A DNA stretch of 23,124 bases from Hathewaya proteolytica DSM 3090 (GCF_900142225.1 NZ_FRAD01000031.1:1-23124); one strand, 5' to 3'. Counted from the stretch's first letter, positions 16,134 to 22,678 are shown. Notes: generated by a model from the letters alone, not told the origin. A program made the numbers and translations.

Positions 16134-16478
16134 ATGGCAGCAGGATACCGTAAGTTAGGACGTCCAACTGATCAGAGAAGAGCAATGTTAAGAAACCTTG
16201 TAACTAGCTTTTTGAAGAACGGAAGGATCGAAACAACTGAAACAAGGGCAAAAGAAACTAAAAGATTAGCAGAAAAGATGATTACACTTGCTAAAAAAGG
16301 TGACCTTCATTCAAGAAGACAGGTACTTTCTTTCGTAACAGAAAAAGAAGTAGTTGACAATTTATTTGCTAATGTAGCTCCAAAGTACGCTGAGAGAAAT
16401 GGCGGATATGCTAGAATCTATAAGATGGGTCCTAGAAGAGGCGACGCAGCAGAAATGGTAGTTCTAGAACTAGTTTAG
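16134..16478 (+). CDS. rplQ: 50S ribosomal protein L17
   Basis: L17 lies near the tunnel exit. The 114-residue product has the short bacterial form starting MAAGYRKLGRPTDQRRAML, then ETRAKETKRLAEKMITLAKK, and ends GDAAEMVVLELV. It is the last gene of the supercluster, 12 bp after rpoA, with an intrinsic terminator 7 bp past its stop. Confidence 0.99.
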   Translation: MAAGYRKLGRPTDQRRAMLRNLVTSFLKNGRIETTETRAKETKRLAEKMITLAKKGDLHSRRQVLSFVTEKEVVDNLFANVAPKYAERNGGYARIYKMGPRRGDAAEMVVLELV

Positions 16479-16484
16479 TATACC

Positions 16485-16517
16485 GGGGATTAAGTAATAA
16501 GCTTAGTCCCCATTTTT
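16485..16517 (+). terminator. Intrinsic terminator after rplQ
   Basis: GGGGATTAAG (16485-16494) pairs with CTTAGTCCCC (16502-16511), a 10-bp stem with one G-U pair and a 7-nt loop, followed by A and TTTTT. It ends the ribosomal operon. The next start codon lies only 17 bp beyond the U tract, with no promoter in between. Confidence 0.85.
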
Positions 16518-16534
16518 ATATAAGAGGTGGTCTT

Positions 16535-17392
16535 GTGGAAGCAAAAAAATTAGTTATTGAATGTAGTGATGTTGAATTTGCTTATGAAGACGAAGATGGT
16601 AGTAAGCTTAAAGTATTAAATGGTATTGATTTAGAAGTAAATAGTGGAGATTTTGTGGCTATTCTTGGCCATAATGGTTCAGGAAAATCAACATTGGCAA
16701 AGCTATTAAATGGAATTTTGGAGCCTCAAGAGGGTCAAATCAGCGTATATGGATACAATCCAAGAAATGAAAATGAAATATGGAAGCTTAGGGAAAAGGT
16801 AGGAATGGTTTTTCAAAATCCTGACAATCAAATCGTTGCCACTATAGTAGAAGAAGATGTGGCCTTCGGACCTGAAAATCTAGGCGTGGAACCAGCAGAG
16901 ATAAGAAAAAGAGTAGATGAATCATTAAAAATCGTAGATATGTACCAGTATAGAACTCATTCTCCAAGTTTATTGTCTGGAGGACAAAAGCAAAGAGTCG
17001 CCATTGCGGGAATATTGGCAATGGATACAAATTGTATAATATTTGATGAATCCACAGCTATGCTTGACCCAAAGGGAAGAAAAGAAGTAATAGAGACAGC
17101 TGATATATTGAACAAAGAATATGGTAAAACCATTATTTTGATAACCCATTACATGGAGGAAGTTGTAAAGGCTAATAAGGTAATTGTCCTAAATAACGGC
17201 AACATAGTGCTTAAGGGCACACCCAAAGAGGTATTTTCCAATGTAGATACATTGAAGAAGTTAGGTCTTGATGTACCTCAGGTTACGGATTTGGCCAATG
17301 AGCTAAAAAAAGCTGGCTTAGAAATTAATGATGGTATTATTACTATTGATGAGATGGTGAAGGAATTATGTTTATTGAGATCAGAAATTTAG
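16535..17392 (+). CDS. ecfA1: ECF transporter ATPase EcfA1
   Basis: This is one of two cytoplasmic ATPases of the group II energy-coupling factor module, which powers vitamin uptake by separate S components. The 285-residue product starts at GTG 16535 after AGAGGTGG. Motifs are Walker A GHNGSGKST (45-53), Q-loop VFQNPDNQIV (Gln94), signature LSGGQ (147-151), Walker B CIIFDE followed by STAMLDP, and switch His205. DES replaces the usual DEP after Walker B, as in many EcfA1 proteins. The next gene overlaps by 25 bp. Confidence 0.96.
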   Translation: MEAKKLVIECSDVEFAYEDEDGSKLKVLNGIDLEVNSGDFVAILGHNGSGKSTLAKLLNGILEPQEGQISVYGYNPRNENEIWKLREKVGMVFQNPDNQIVATIVEEDVAFGPENLGVEPAEIRKRVDESLKIVDMYQYRTHSPSLLSGGQKQRVAIAGILAMDTNCIIFDESTAMLDPKGRKEVIETADILNKEYGKTIILITHYMEEVVKANKVIVLNNGNIVLKGTPKEVFSNVDTLKKLGLDVPQVTDLANELKKAGLEINDGIITIDEMVKELCLLRSEI

Positions 17393-18240
17393 ACTATGTC
17401 TACATGAAAGATACACCCTTTGAAAAAAGGGCATTAGATGATGTAAATTTTAACATAGAAAAAGGTGAGTTCACTGCCATAATAGGCCACACTGGTTCTG
17501 GTAAATCCACCTTAATTCAATTATTTAATGGTTTGCTAGAGCCCACAAGAGGCGAAGTTATAATTGATGGAACTAACATATATGGAAAAGAAATTAATCT
17601 AGCTGATATAAGAAAGAGAGTGGGACTTGTTTTTCAATACCCAGAATATCAGTTGTTTGAAGATACAGTAGAAAAAGATATATCCTTCGGTCCACGAAAT
17701 CTTGGTATTGAGGAAAAGGATATAGAAATTAGAGTAAAAAAAGCCATGGGTATGGTTGGCTTATCATATGATGTATTTAAGGATAAAAGTCCTTTCAATT
17801 TAAGTGGTGGTGAAAAGAGAAGGGTAGCTATAGCTGGAATTTTAGCCATGGAGCCGGAGATACTTATTCTTGATGAGCCAACAGCTGGGTTAGATCCTGC
17901 TGGTAGAGAAGGTATACTGGGGACTGTGAGCAAGTTACATAAAGAGTACCATATGAATATAGTATTGGTGTCCCATAGCATGGAAGACGTAGCAAAACTT
18001 GCGGAGAAAATAGTGGTTATGAAGGACGGAAAATGTATAAAAACAGGTACCCCAGAAGAAGTATTTAAAGAGGTGGATATGCTTGAAGATATAGGATTAT
18101 CTGCTCCTGCCATGAGTTACCTTATTCATGAATTAAATAAAAATGGATTTAATATTGACAGCAATATATACACCATTGAACCTCTAAAGGATGCACTGCT
18201 TCAAGTGCTAAATAATAAGGAGGCGGAGGATAATGCTTAA
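17368..18240 (+). CDS. ecfA2: ECF transporter ATPase EcfA2
   Basis: This second ATPase pairs with EcfA1. The 290-residue product has Walker A GHTGSGKST (40-48), Q-loop FQYPEYQLFE (Gln90), signature LSGGE (145-149), Walker B ILILDEPTAGLDP (165-177) and switch His203. Its ATG lies inside the end of ecfA1 (25-bp overlap), and its end overlaps ecfT by 8 bp, indicating tight translational coupling and balanced subunits. Confidence 0.96.
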   Translation: MFIEIRNLDYVYMKDTPFEKRALDDVNFNIEKGEFTAIIGHTGSGKSTLIQLFNGLLEPTRGEVIIDGTNIYGKEINLADIRKRVGLVFQYPEYQLFEDTVEKDISFGPRNLGIEEKDIEIRVKKAMGMVGLSYDVFKDKSPFNLSGGEKRRVAIAGILAMEPEILILDEPTAGLDPAGREGILGTVSKLHKEYHMNIVLVSHSMEDVAKLAEKIVVMKDGKCIKTGTPEEVFKEVDMLEDIGLSAPAMSYLIHELNKNGFNIDSNIYTIEPLKDALLQVLNNKEAEDNA

Positions 18241-19036
18241 AGATATAACTTTGGGCCAGTATATTCCTGGAGATACCCTTGTGCACAAACTTGATCCTAG
18301 AGTTAAGATAATGGGAACTTTGCTTTTTATGATACTACTTTTTTTTGTAAAAAAATTTTGGGTATTTGGAGTAATTGCCATAGTTCTTGCAAGCATTGTA
18401 GGAATCTCTAAGATTAGACCAAAGTACATATATAGGGGATTAAAGCCCATATTTATACTACTTATATTTACGGCCATATTGAATGTGTTCATGACCAAGG
18501 GAGGAGACCTTATTCTAAAGCTTGGCTTTCTAGAGATATATACAGAAGGTGTTAGCATAGCATTATTTATGGCTGTGCGACTAGTGCTGCTTATAGTAAG
18601 TACATCTATTCTAACCCTTACCACATCGCCTATTCAACTTACAGATGGACTTGAAAAACTTTTGAATCCATTAAAAAAAGTAAAATTTCCAGCCCATGAA
18701 TTGGCCATGATAATCACCATTGCCTTAAGGTTTATACCCACATTGCTAGACGAAACAGATAAAATCATGAAGGCGCAGATGTCTAGGGGTGCAGATTTTA
18801 AATCAGGTAATATAGTGAAAAGGGCTAAGAGTCTCTTACCTATTTTAATACCTCTATTTATAAATTCCTTTAAAAGGGCGGATGAACTTGGCGTTGCCAT
18901 GGAGGCTAGATGTTACCGTGGTGGAGCTGGAAGAACGAGAATGAAAGTTTTAAAATTTGAAACTAGAGATTATGTATCCATAATTGTAGGGATTTTATAC
19001 ACAGTGTTTATAATTTCCACCAGATATTTTATTTAG
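18233..19036 (+). CDS. ecfT: ECF transporter transmembrane protein EcfT
   Basis: EcfT is the membrane scaffold linking the two ATPases to vitamin-specific S components. The 267-residue product starts MLKDITLGQYIPGDTLVHKL, has hydrophobic segments around residues 26-58, 72-88, 105-130 and 155-175 and a final one near 246-265. Two cytoplasmic coupling motifs are present: SRG at 184-186 (AQMSRGAD) and ARC at 225-227 (MEARCYRGG). The ATG overlaps ecfA2. No S-component gene is in the window, so substrates cannot be named. Confidence 0.95.
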   Translation: MLKDITLGQYIPGDTLVHKLDPRVKIMGTLLFMILLFFVKKFWVFGVIAIVLASIVGISKIRPKYIYRGLKPIFILLIFTAILNVFMTKGGDLILKLGFLEIYTEGVSIALFMAVRLVLLIVSTSILTLTTSPIQLTDGLEKLLNPLKKVKFPAHELAMIITIALRFIPTLLDETDKIMKAQMSRGADFKSGNIVKRAKSLLPILIPLFINSFKRADELGVAMEARCYRGGAGRTRMKVLKFETRDYVSIIVGILYTVFIISTRYFI

Positions 19037-19041
19037 AAATA

Positions 19042-19083
19042 TAATCCACAAAACATCGTATAATTTATGCACAGTGTGGATAA
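19042..19083. promoter_or_regulatory. Cluster of three DnaA-box-like 9-mers before truA
   Basis: TAATCCACA (19042-19050, plus strand, one mismatch), TTATGCACA (19065-19073, plus strand, one mismatch) and a perfect TTATCCACA on the minus strand (19075-19083, read as TGTGGATAA). The last two face each other with a 1-bp gap, forming a 19-bp near-palindrome. A TATAAT (19059-19064) abuts the palindrome, although no good -35 box is seen. DnaA binding is inferred from sequence only. Confidence 0.5.
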
Positions 19084-19103
19084 GTTATGCGATGTTGTTT
19101 TTA
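19052..19103 (+). terminator. Possible terminator between ecfT and truA
   Basis: A 12-bp stem with one G-U pair (19052-19063 with 19085-19096) encloses a 21-nt loop and is followed by GTTTTTA. A competing pairing, ATCCACA (19044-19050) with TGTGGAT (19075-19081), would exclude it, so the segment has the layout of a terminator/antiterminator switch. It overlaps the DnaA-box-like cluster, and either reading may explain the symmetry. Confidence 0.5.
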
Positions 19104-19128
19104 TAGGATTGGAAATAGGAGAAAGTTG

Positions 19129-19872
19129 TTGAAGAATATAAAATTAGTTTTAGAGTATGATGGCAGCAATTATATAGGTTGGCAAAGACAGAAGACAGAA
19201 ACTAGGGTACACAGTATTCAATATGTCATAGAAAATACCCTTAAGGAGCTATTGAGAGAAGATGTAACTGTAATAGGCTGCAGCAGAACGGATTCAGGTG
19301 TTCATGCTAGGCAATACGTACTAAACTTTAATACGGAAACTTCCATTCCAGCAGATAGGATAAAATACGCTTTGAATGATAAATTGCCAGAGGATATTGT
19401 GGTGCTTAATTCTGAAGAGACTTCCATGGATTTTCATGCTAGATATAGTTCAAAGGGAAAGCTTTATATGTATACCATAGTAAATAGAGAGGCTAGATTA
19501 ACCATTGATAGACGATATGCTTATCAGCATAAGTGGCAACTGGATATGGCTCTTATGAGGGAGGCTTGTAAGTACTTTATAGGAACCCATGATTTTAAGT
19601 CCTTTATGAAGAAGGGAAGCTCTGTTAAGACTACTGTAAGAACTATAAGCAGCTTAGAGGTCCAGGAGCAGGGTGATTTTATACGGATATATGCGGCAGC
19701 AGATGGATTTTTGTACAACATGGTAAGAATTATTGTGGGCACGCTGCTTGAAGTAGGTGAGGGGAAAATACAGCCTGAGGATATAGTAAGAATAATAGAA
19801 TCAAGGGATAGGAATAAAGCCGGCAAAACAGCTCCAGCCCAAGGACTTACTTTACTTGAAGTGTTGTATTAA
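19129..19872 (+). CDS. truA: tRNA pseudouridine(38-40) synthase TruA
   Basis: TruA makes pseudouridine at positions 38-40 of the tRNA anticodon arm. I choose TTG 19129, 6 nt after AGGAGA, giving 247 residues starting MKNIKLVLEYDGSNYIGWQR as in the family; the upstream in-frame ATG at 19087 lies in the hairpin and would add 14 atypical residues. The catalytic aspartate is Asp55 in CSRTDSGVHARQ. The C-terminal part has DGFLYNMVRIIVGTLLEVG. It follows the ECF genes and precedes an Rsm22-type gene. Confidence 0.96.
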   Translation: MKNIKLVLEYDGSNYIGWQRQKTETRVHSIQYVIENTLKELLREDVTVIGCSRTDSGVHARQYVLNFNTETSIPADRIKYALNDKLPEDIVVLNSEETSMDFHARYSSKGKLYMYTIVNREARLTIDRRYAYQHKWQLDMALMREACKYFIGTHDFKSFMKKGSSVKTTVRTISSLEVQEQGDFIRIYAAADGFLYNMVRIIVGTLLEVGEGKIQPEDIVRIIESRDRNKAGKTAPAQGLTLLEVLY

Positions 19873-19913
19873 AGTTTCATTAGAGTTAAACTAAAAAACT
19901 AGGATGGTGAAAT

Positions 19914-20906
19914 ATGATACCAGAAGAATTACAACAAGCTTTATACAGTATAACACAGGGCCTTAGTCGAGACCAGGTGGCAAAGGACGCAGAGAATATC
20001 AGCCATAGATATAGAAATCAAAGTGGCAAGGGAAAGCGACTTTTAACTGAAAGTACTGAAGCTGTAGCCTATGCCTTGGCTAGGATGCCGGCCACTTATG
20101 GAGCGGTAGATTTCGTATTTAGGCAGGTATTTCAACAACTTCATGAAGACGTAACATTCCATGATATGATTGATGTAGGCGCTGGCACTGGAACTGTAGC
20201 TTGGGTAATGAGCCAGTATGCAGAATTAAGTGGCGGAATAGCTTGTCTAGAAAGAGAAAAAGTTATGAGAGATACAGCCAATGCTCTAGGTAAGTATGGC
20301 AGCGACAATGTAAAAAATGCAAAGTGGATAGCATATGACATTGTGACTGATGGTCTTAAGTGCAATGCTGATGTGGTTACTGCTTCATATGTGTTAAATG
20401 AACTGTGTGATGAGCATAGAGACAGGGCTGTAGAGAAACTATGGGCTGCCACAAAAAAAGTGCTTATAATCATAGAGCCAGGAACCCCAGTAGGTTTTAA
20501 TAATATAAAAAAAATAAGAAGTCAGCTCATAGAAAAGGGTGCCACGGTTATAGCTCCCTGTGTTCATTGTAATGAATGCACAAAAAATGAAGAGGATTGG
20601 TGCCATTTCACCGCTAGGGTAGGTAGAACCACTATACATCGTGAACTAAAAGGTGGTCAATGTTCCTACGAGGATGAGAAATTCTCTTACATAGCACTGG
20701 CAAAGGAACCATGCCTTATAAAACCTTATAAAGAGGGTGAGGGTAGAATTTTGCGTCATCCACAGGTGAGAAAAGGCCATATATTAATGGAACTTTGCAC
20801 CACACAAGGCATAATAAATGCCACTATATCAAAAAAAGATGGTGAAATATATAAAGAAACAAAAAAACTAAATCAGGGTGATAAAATATTTTATAAAATA
20901 TGTTGA
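19914..20906 (+). CDS. Rsm22/METTL17-type ribosome assembly protein (methyltransferase-like)
   Basis: This 330-residue protein matches the small ribosomal subunit Rsm22 family, whose mitochondrial members (yeast Rsm22, human METTL17) act in small-subunit assembly and carry an iron-sulfur cluster. Seen: SAM-fold motif DVGAGTG (87-93), an acidic CLERE at the next strand, and the four cysteines 216, 219, 222 and 230 in PCVHCNECTKNEEDWCHF. RHPQVRKGHILMELC is at 281-295. Methyltransferase activity is unproven. It lies between truA and rplM-rpsI, supporting a ribosomal role. Its TGA stop lies within the -35 box of the rplM promoter. Confidence 0.85.
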   Translation: MIPEELQQALYSITQGLSRDQVAKDAENISHRYRNQSGKGKRLLTESTEAVAYALARMPATYGAVDFVFRQVFQQLHEDVTFHDMIDVGAGTGTVAWVMSQYAELSGGIACLEREKVMRDTANALGKYGSDNVKNAKWIAYDIVTDGLKCNADVVTASYVLNELCDEHRDRAVEKLWAATKKVLIIIEPGTPVGFNNIKKIRSQLIEKGATVIAPCVHCNECTKNEEDWCHFTARVGRTTIHRELKGGQCSYEDEKFSYIALAKEPCLIKPYKEGEGRILRHPQVRKGHILMELCTTQGIINATISKKDGEIYKETKKLNQGDKIFYKIC

Positions 20907-20931
20907 CACACCCGGCTGAATGTATTATAAT
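20903..20931 (+). promoter_or_regulatory. Consensus promoter of rplM-rpsI
   Basis: TTGACA (20903-20908), a 17-bp spacer and TATAAT (20926-20931) match the vegetative consensus exactly. The -35 hexamer contains the stop codon of the preceding gene (20904-20906). The predicted start near 20938 gives a leader of about 77 nt. Confidence 0.9.
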
Positions 20932-20937
20932 AAATAA

Positions 20938-21014
20938 AGTTGAGATGTGTATATAGATCCACTAGCCCCGGGTCTTTTGCATAGATATAATGTAAAATTC
21001 AGGGAGGGAAAACG
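20938..21014 (+). promoter_or_regulatory. Probable L13 leader RNA upstream of rplM
   Basis: The short leader between the promoter and rplM holds a hairpin AGATCC/GGGTCT (20955-20960 with 20970-20975, one G-U pair) with loop ACTAGCCCC, followed by TTTTGCATAG. Position and the C-rich loop followed by TTTTGCAT resemble the L13 leader motif of Firmicutes, thought to mediate autogenous control by L13. I recognise it from memory only; no covariance model was run. Confidence 0.55.
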
Positions 21015-21449
21015 ATGAAATCGTACATAGCAAAAAATGAAACAGTACAGAGAGATTGGTATGTAGTAGACCTAGAAGGTCAGACATTAGGAAGAGCAGC
21101 TAGCCAGATAGCTTCAATATTAAGAGGAAAAAATAAGCCAACATATACACCAAACGTTGACTGTGGTGATTATGTAATAGTAATTAATGCAGAGAAGATC
21201 GTTTTAACAGGAAAGAAATTAGATCAGAAGATGTTAAGACATCATACTTTATTCCCAGGTGGATTAAAAGAGATATCTTACAGAGATGCTATTGCAAAGA
21301 AACCTGAGTTCGTATTCCAAGAAGCGGTTAGAAGAATGCTTCCAAAAGGAATATTAGGACGTCAGATGATAAAGAAGTTAAAAGTGTATAGCGGAAGCGA
21401 ACACAACAATGCAGCTCAAAATCCACAAAAATTAGAGTTAAGATACTAA
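21015..21449 (+). CDS. rplM: 50S ribosomal protein L13
   Basis: L13 is an early 50S assembly protein. The 144-residue product contains RDWYVVDLEGQTLGRAASQI and SILRGKNKPTYTPNVDCGDY in the first half, then RMLPKGILGRQMIKKLKVY. The length is normal. The ATG follows AGGGAGGG. It is co-transcribed with rpsI 22 bp downstream. Confidence 0.99.
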   Translation: MKSYIAKNETVQRDWYVVDLEGQTLGRAASQIASILRGKNKPTYTPNVDCGDYVIVINAEKIVLTGKKLDQKMLRHHTLFPGGLKEISYRDAIAKKPEFVFQEAVRRMLPKGILGRQMIKKLKVYSGSEHNNAAQNPQKLELRY

Positions 21450-21471
21450 TTAACTGAAGGGAGGAACTATA

Positions 21472-21864
21472 ATGGCAAAAGTACAGTATTTTGGAACAGG
21501 AAGAAGAAAGACATCCGTAGCTAGAGTAAGATTAGTACCTGGTCAGGGTGATATTAAAATAAATAATAGAAACATTAATGAATATTTTGGTCTTGAGACT
21601 TTAAAAGTAATCGTTAATCAGCCACTAGTTTTAACAGCAACTAAGGACAAATTTGACGTTTTAGTAAATGTATACGGTGGTGGTTTATCAGGTCAGGCAG
21701 GAGCTATAAGACATGGTATATCAAGAGCTTTATTAAAGGCTGATGAAAACATGAGACCTGAATTAAAGAAGGCTGGATTCTTAACTAGAGATTCAAGAAT
21801 GAAGGAAAGAAAGAAATACGGTCTTAAAAAAGCAAGAAAAGCTTCTCAGTTCTCAAAGAGATAG
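21472..21864 (+). CDS. rpsI: 30S ribosomal protein S9
   Basis: S9 is in the 30S head, and its basic C-terminal tail reaches P-site tRNA. The 130-residue product starts MAKVQYFGTGRRKTSVARVR and has VYGGGLSGQAGAIRHGISRA, with the tail KKYGLKKARKASQFSKR ending in the required Lys-Arg. It ends the rplM-rpsI unit before a strong terminator. Confidence 0.99.
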   Translation: MAKVQYFGTGRRKTSVARVRLVPGQGDIKINNRNINEYFGLETLKVIVNQPLVLTATKDKFDVLVNVYGGGLSGQAGAIRHGISRALLKADENMRPELKKAGFLTRDSRMKERKKYGLKKARKASQFSKR

Positions 21865-21878
21865 TTTCAAAGATTACA

Positions 21879-21918
21879 AAAGTCCCGAAAACACAGTGTT
21901 TCGGGGCTTTATTTTTTT
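21879..21918 (+). terminator. Intrinsic terminator after rpsI
   Basis: A stem of about 14 bp (AAGTCCCGAAAACAC with GTGTTTCGGGGCTT, one bulged A, loop AGT) is followed by TTTA and seven T residues. It closes the rplM-rpsI operon and marks the edge of the ribosomal region. Confidence 0.9.
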
Positions 21919-21983
21919 CCGTGTTGCATAATTTAAATTCACACAAACCTAAGTGATGAGTGATATGAAATTGTCACCATTTC

Positions 21984-21992
21984 TGTTATAAT
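21984..21992 (+). promoter_or_regulatory. Extended -10 promoter in the post-rpsI region
   Basis: TG-T-TATAAT (TG at 21984-21985, TATAAT at 21987-21992) is a perfect extended -10 element. A TTGTCA at 21971 is only 10 bp upstream, too close to serve as a -35 box. A start near 21999 would place the 14-bp inverted repeat at the very 5' end of the transcript. Confidence 0.55.
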
Positions 21993-22004
21993 ATTATGTA
22001 GAGT

Positions 22005-22045
22005 ATTTACCTTGATATTATAATGGATAAGATATTAAGGTAAAT
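22005..22045. repeat. 14-bp inverted repeat (stem-loop) near the transcript start
   Basis: ATTTACCTTGATAT (22005-22018) pairs with ATATTAAGGTAAAT (22032-22045), 14 bp with a single G-U, around a 13-nt loop containing TATAATGGATAA. There is no U tract, so it is not a terminator. It could be an operator or a stabilising 5' stem-loop. Confidence 0.65.
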
Positions 22046-22092
22046 GAAGTATTTCCAATTGCTTAAATATTGTTACGGGAGGGTTGTATTAT

Positions 22093-22181
22093 ATGAGAAA
22101 GTTTGTTATTTTTGCATAGCACTAGCTATTGCAATTTTTAATATTAAATTTGTTATAGCTATTGCTAACCTAAAGGATTAA
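22093..22181 (+). pseudogene. Short hydrophobic ORF, apparently frameshifted
   Basis: ATG 22093 follows GGGAGGG with reasonable spacing and reads MRKFVIFA, then TAG. Adding one T in the T run before GCATAG restores a frame of 29 residues, MRKFVIF-C-IALAIAIF and onward, ending at TAA 22181: a basic start followed by one hydrophobic helix, like a small membrane peptide. It is therefore a broken small membrane-protein gene, a sequencing slip, or chance. I do not recognise the peptide. Confidence 0.35.
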
Positions 22182-22198
22182 TAATTTAGGAGGCAATT

Positions 22199-22465
22199 AT
22201 GGGCTATAGAAAAGCAGAAGAGATTCTTCCAACGGAAATAATAAAGTTAATACAAAGATATGTGGATGGCGAAAATATTTACATTCCAAGGAAAGAAAAT
22301 CAAAGAAAAGAATGGGGTAGTAAAACTTTAATACGTCAAGAATTGGAAGAAAGAAATATTCGGATATTTAAGGACTTCCAAAATGGACATAAAGTTCAAG
22401 CTTTATCAACTAAGTATTTTTTATCAGAGAAAAGCATTCAACGTATTTTGCGAAAAATGAAATGA
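22199..22465 (+). CDS. CD3324-like helix-turn-helix protein
   Basis: This 88-residue protein starts MGYRKAEEILPTEIIKLIQR at ATG 22199 after TTAGGAGGC. It resembles the clostridial CD3324 family: an N-terminal EILP..II.LIQ.YVDGE.IYIPR block, a WGSKT patch, and a C-terminal helix-turn-helix TKYFLSEKSIQRILRKMK. This suggests DNA binding related to Mor-type activators, but no target is known and family assignment is from memory. It stands alone, followed by a terminator-like hairpin, and is compositionally similar to its surroundings. Confidence 0.75.
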   Translation: MGYRKAEEILPTEIIKLIQRYVDGENIYIPRKENQRKEWGSKTLIRQELEERNIRIFKDFQNGHKVQALSTKYFLSEKSIQRILRKMK

Positions 22466-22479
22466 ATACTGTTATATTT

Positions 22480-22520
22480 GAGCTGATTGCAAATAAAATT
22501 GTTATTGGCTCATTTTCTTT
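22480..22520 (+). terminator. Terminator-like hairpin after the CD3324-like gene
   Basis: A 13-position stem (22480-22492 with 22499-22511) has three G-U pairs and one mismatch, with loop ATAAAA, followed by ATTTTCTTT. It begins 14 bp past the stop codon and probably ends that transcript. Confidence 0.65.
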
Positions 22521-22567
22521 ATGTAATTGAACTTTGCAAATTTATAATTTTGCCCGTAAAACCTCGT

Positions 22568-22629
22568 GCCCTTGTGGTCTAGGATGTAAGGGCTTTAAGT
22601 TAGGGGAGTTCGATACTCCCCTAACTTAA
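22568..22629. other. Two adjacent hairpins, one shaped like a tRNA acceptor/T-arm minihelix
   Basis: Hairpin 1 is GCCCTT/AAGGGC (22568-22573 with 22588-22593) with the loop GTGGTCTAGGATGT, similar to a tRNA D-loop. Hairpin 2 is a perfect 14-bp stem (22595-22608 with 22616-22629) with the 7-nt loop TTCGATA, which fits the T-loop consensus TTCRANN. No anticodon arm or 3' CCA is present, so it is not a normal tRNA. Position fits the left end of the downstream tnpB element, but that is inferred. Confidence 0.55.
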
Positions 22630-22678
22630 CATTACACTAACTTCTGATTTAGAACAAAATACAATATGAAAGTTAATT

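Noticed and set aside
17649..18113. 154-codon minus-strand frame in ecfA2
   Set aside because: Shadow of the coding strand; serine/isoleucine-rich sequence with no motif and no start signal.
19087..19128. Upstream ATG start for truA
   Set aside because: It lies inside the hairpin, has no ribosome binding site, and adds residues not seen in the family; TTG 19129 has AGGAGA at good spacing.
21971..21992. TTGTCA plus TATAAT as a standard promoter
   Set aside because: The boxes are only 10 bp apart; the TG-extended -10 alone is the better reading.
22568..22629. Complete tRNA gene
   Set aside because: D-like and T-like pieces are present, but there is no anticodon arm, the T stem merges into a 14-bp stem, and no CCA or discriminator layout fits.
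22595..22629. Intrinsic terminator
   Set aside because: Perfect stem, but neither strand has a U tract after it.
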